DNA from: CAWHOW01 sp050013795
GTDB taxonomy: Bacteria > Bacteroidota > Bacteroidia > Bacteroidales > CG2-30-32-10
Direction: 5' to 3'
NCBI GenBank assembly: GCA_050013795.1
Contig: JBEKEO010000160.1
Span: forward strand, 1-7,174
DNA: 7,174 bases
Position numbers and translations under genes: made by a program
Shown here: piece by piece, positions 4,926 through 7,174 of the stretch
Numbering within the stretch: position 1 is the first letter of the stretch
Layout: each line of letters opens with the position of its first letter
Notes under the pieces: generated by a model
The model's database searches: none
Seen by the model: the letters and a program-made list of their open reading frames with translations, nothing else
What the model was told of the DNA's origin: nothing

Positions 4926-6101
4926 ATGATACGATTTGAAGAAGCTCTTGAAATAGTTTTAAATTCATCAAAAACACTGGGCGTTGAGCATGTGTTGCTG
5001 AATGATTCGCTGAACAGGGTGCTTGCAGAAGATGTTGCATCCGACAGGGATATGCCTCCTTTCAATAGGTCGGCTATGGATGGTTATGCATGCAGGCGCG
5101 CTGATTTGAAAGAACTGCTTGAGGTTATAGAATTGATTCCTGCAGGACAGTCTCCAACTAAAAGAATAGTTAAAAATCAATGCTCTAAAATTATGACGGG
5201 AGCTGAAGTTCCTGAAGGTGCCGATTGCGTGATCATGGTTGAACATACGGAACAGGTATCTGAAAATAAAATTCGTTTTACTGCTGAAGAAACCATGAAC
5301 AACATAGCTTACAAAGCCGAAGATGTGCATCATGGAGATATTGTTCTAAAAAAGGGAACACTGGTACAGTCACAGCATATTGCAGTACTTGCAACGGTTG
5401 GATATTCAAAGCCTCTTGTGTCAAAGCAGCCAAGAGTTTCTATTATTTCTACAGGCGATGAGCTGGTTGAACCTGAAATAAAACCCGGTCCTTCTCAAAT
5501 CAGGAACAGCAATGCATACCAGCTGATAGCGCAGGTAAAAAACACTCATTGCATTCCAATTTATATGGGCATTGCTCCGGACGATCCTGCAAAAACAAAA
5601 GCTATTATTAAAGAAGCTCTTGAGAAATCGGATGTGGTTTTATTAACAGGAGGAGTATCTATGGGCGATTTCGATTTCATACCTTCGGTACTGAAAGAAG
5701 AAAATATTGAACTGAAATTTCAGAAAGTTCTTATACGGCCGGGTAGTCCTACTGTTTTTGGTGTCAGTAATAACCGGTGGATATTTGGATTGCCAGGGAA
5801 TTCGGTGTCATCTTTTGTCGTTTTTGAAATGCTGGCAAAACCTTTTCTTCTTAAATTGATGGGAAATAGCGATGGAATAATTGATATTAAACTTCCGCTT
5901 GCTGAAGATTATAAAAGAAAGAAAACCGACAGGCTGAACTGGGTGCCTGTTAAAATAAACAGTAAGGGAGAAGCCGCCGTAATAGATTACCATGGCTCTG
6001 CACATATTCATTCCTTATGCTTTGCAGGTGGATTAATGACTGTGCCTTTCGGTGTAAGTGAAATAAAAAAAGGAGAATTTGTTTATGTGCGACAAATTTA
6101 A
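4926..6101 (+). CDS. moeA: Molybdopterin molybdenumtransferase MoeA
   Basis: A 391-aa cytosolic enzyme that inserts molybdate (or tungstate) into adenylylated molybdopterin made by MogA. Family marks in order: PPFNRSAMDGYA (44-55, with D52 equal to the catalytic-region D59 of E. coli MoeA), KIMTGAEVPEGAD (88-100), ISTGDEL (174-180), PSQIRNSN (189-196), DVVLLTGGVSMGDFDF (236-251) and GLPGNSVSSFVVFEM (288-302). The length is close to E. coli MoeA (411 aa) and all four domains seem present. Two usual motifs are altered: the KPGKP block reads RPGSP (271-275), and the VRxRGED block reads NIAYKAED (126-133). These may mark a subgroup with different metal or partner preference, but that is inference. 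It follows the MobB-like gene by 14 bp and precedes the MOSC-MogA gene by 48 bp. Confidence 0.95.
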   Translation: MIRFEEALEIVLNSSKTLGVEHVLLNDSLNRVLAEDVASDRDMPPFNRSAMDGYACRRADLKELLEVIELIPAGQSPTKRIVKNQCSKIMTGAEVPEGADCVIMVEHTEQVSENKIRFTAEETMNNIAYKAEDVHHGDIVLKKGTLVQSQHIAVLATVGYSKPLVSKQPRVSIISTGDELVEPEIKPGPSQIRNSNAYQLIAQVKNTHCIPIYMGIAPDDPAKTKAIIKEALEKSDVVLLTGGVSMGDFDFIPSVLKEENIELKFQKVLIRPGSPTVFGVSNNRWIFGLPGNSVSSFVVFEMLAKPFLLKLMGNSDGIIDIKLPLAEDYKRKKTDRLNWVPVKINSKGEAAVIDYHGSAHIHSLCFAGGLMTVPFGVSEIKKGEFVYVRQI

Positions 6102-6149
6102 CTGGAAGATTGAAAAAACTAAAATGTAAATTTAACAGCCACTAAATAA

Positions 6150-7082
6150 ATGAATAAAATAAAAATTCTCTCCGTTAATATTTCTTCCGGGAAAGGCACT
6201 GTAAAGCACCCGGTAAATTCAATAGCTATTGGTGAAACCGGTATTGTGAACGATGCTCATTCGGGCAATTCGCATCGACAAGTGAGCATGCTTGGTGTTG
6301 AAAGCATCGAAAAATTTTCGAAACAGGCAAAAAGAAAATTTAAATATGGTGAGTTTGCTGAAAATATTACTACAGAGGGGTTCGAGTTATATAAATCCAA
6401 TATCCTTGATCGTTTTCAAAGTGGAAATGTAATTCTTGAAATTACTCAAATAGGCAAAGAATGCCATAACAATAATTGCTTTATTCTTAAAGAAATTGGT
6501 AATTGTGTAATGCCGAAAGAAGGAATCTTTTGCCGTGTCATCAATGGCGGAGAAGTGAAAACCGGCGATGAAATCATATATAATCCAAAGGTCTTTAAAA
6601 TTGGCATTATTACGTTAAGTGATCGTGCAAGCAAAGGTGAATATTCAGACAGAAGTGGCCCAAAAATTCAGGAATTAATAACAAAGCATTTCAAAAAACA
6701 TAATCGGTTAACTGAATTTGATTATTATCTTATACCAGACGACGCTGTCCTGCTAAAACAAAAATTGAATATTTATAGAAAACAGAATTTTGATTTTATT
6801 TTTACCACCGGAGGCACCGGGATAGGATCAAAAGATTTTACTGTTGATGTTGTTAAGCCTATGCTGGATAAGGAAATCCCCGGCATAATGGAATTCATAC
6901 TGTATAAATATGGTTCTGAAAAGCCCAACGCTTTGATAAGCCGCTCTGTGGCCGGAGTCATTAAAAAGACTATGATTTTTACGCTGCCGGGAAGCGTAAA
7001 AGCTGTTGAAGAGTATATGGCTGAGATCACAAAAGTTTTGAATCATTTAATACTGATGCTTCATGATATAGATACACACTAA
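6150..7082 (+). CDS. MOSC domain fused to MogA/MoaB-type molybdopterin adenylyltransferase
   Basis: A 310-aa two-domain protein. Residues 1 to about 145 are a MOSC domain of the small stand-alone type, with HSGNSHRQVSML (37-48), GEFAENITTEG (67-77), GKECHNNNC (102-110) and GNCVMPKEGIFCRVINGG (117-134). MOSC domains are thought to handle sulfur for molybdenum cofactor proteins. Residues 149-310 are a MogA/MoaB domain with LSDRASKGEYSDRSGP (156-171), IPDD (195-198), TTGGTGIGSKDFT (219-231, including the key D229) and TLPGSVKAVEEYM (278-290). MogA joins AMP from ATP to molybdopterin, giving the substrate of MoeA, which is encoded just upstream. The two domains together would place adenylylation and sulfur transfer in one polypeptide. 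Such fusions occur in other anaerobic bacteria (recalled). Both domains appear complete, and there is no frameshift at the junction. Confidence 0.92.
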   Translation: MNKIKILSVNISSGKGTVKHPVNSIAIGETGIVNDAHSGNSHRQVSMLGVESIEKFSKQAKRKFKYGEFAENITTEGFELYKSNILDRFQSGNVILEITQIGKECHNNNCFILKEIGNCVMPKEGIFCRVINGGEVKTGDEIIYNPKVFKIGIITLSDRASKGEYSDRSGPKIQELITKHFKKHNRLTEFDYYLIPDDAVLLKQKLNIYRKQNFDFIFTTGGTGIGSKDFTVDVVKPMLDKEIPGIMEFILYKYGSEKPNALISRSVAGVIKKTMIFTLPGSVKAVEEYMAEITKVLNHLILMLHDIDTH

Positions 7083-7115
7083 ATAATCCGTTAATTCATC
7101 ATTATATAGTCAATT

Positions 7116-7174
7116 ATGGAAAGAAAAGAAGCTTTTGACCTTTTAAAAGAACACATAAAAAATGAACGTACTAT
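7116..7174 (+). CDS. Start of a probable HD-domain hydrolase (partial)
   Basis: An ATG at 7116 opens a frame of 19 complete codons cut by the window edge. It reads MERKEAFDLLKEHIKNERT. The pattern (R-E-A, LL-E-H, KNE) is like the N-terminus of a family of short HDIG/HD-domain phosphohydrolases, but the catalytic histidines and aspartates lie outside the window. It begins 33 bp after the MOSC-MogA stop on the same strand and may belong to the same transcript. The call rests on very few residues. Confidence 0.45.
   Translation, partial: MERKEAFDLLKEHIKNERT

Overview
The window looks like a chromosomal segment from a low-G+C member of the Bacteroidota; this is an inference. The support is the A+T-rich coding and intergenic DNA, mostly weak Shine-Dalgarno signals, several candidate promoters of the TTG-N19-21-TAnnTTTG type, and the small GGCAGT intergenic direct repeat. 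No rRNA, tRNA, CRISPR array, insertion sequence or integrase is visible.

Left edge (1-438): an array of 21-bp tandem repeats with a 63-bp higher-order period, running off the window, then about 200 bp without a recognisable gene. Next is a short ThiF/MoeB-type E1-like adenylyltransferase (439-1014, +). It converges on a full-length Kup potassium transporter (1053-3023, -).

A 165-bp divergent intergenic region separates kup from a rightward block that fills the rest of the window. The first part is a probable operon: a ThiS/MoaD-like sulfur carrier ending in Gly-Gly (3189-3392), the nucleoside phosphorylase PpnP (3441-3722), a 61-aa cysteine-containing protein (3733-3918), and a ModE-type DNA-binding protein lacking the molybdate-binding domain (3921-4289). 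It is closed by a very good intrinsic terminator (4324-4353).

Just past the terminator come a MobB-like P-loop protein (about 4378-4911), MoeA (4926-6101), a MOSC-MogA fusion (6150-7082) and the first codons of a probable HD-domain protein (7116 to the edge).

Together, MogA (adenylylation of molybdopterin), MoeA (metal insertion), the MobB-like GTPase, the MOSC domain (sulfur handling) and ModE point to late steps of molybdenum or tungsten cofactor assembly and its control. The ThiS-like carrier and the ThiF-like E1 could form the sulfur-donor pair, either for thiamine or in a MoaD/MoeB-like role; sequence alone does not decide. The enzymes for the early steps (MoaA, MoaC, MoaE) and MobA are not here. 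The most interesting points are the minimal ModE next to a small Cys protein, the terminator squeezed against the start of the metal-insertion genes, the departures from usual MoeA motifs, and the structured tandem array.
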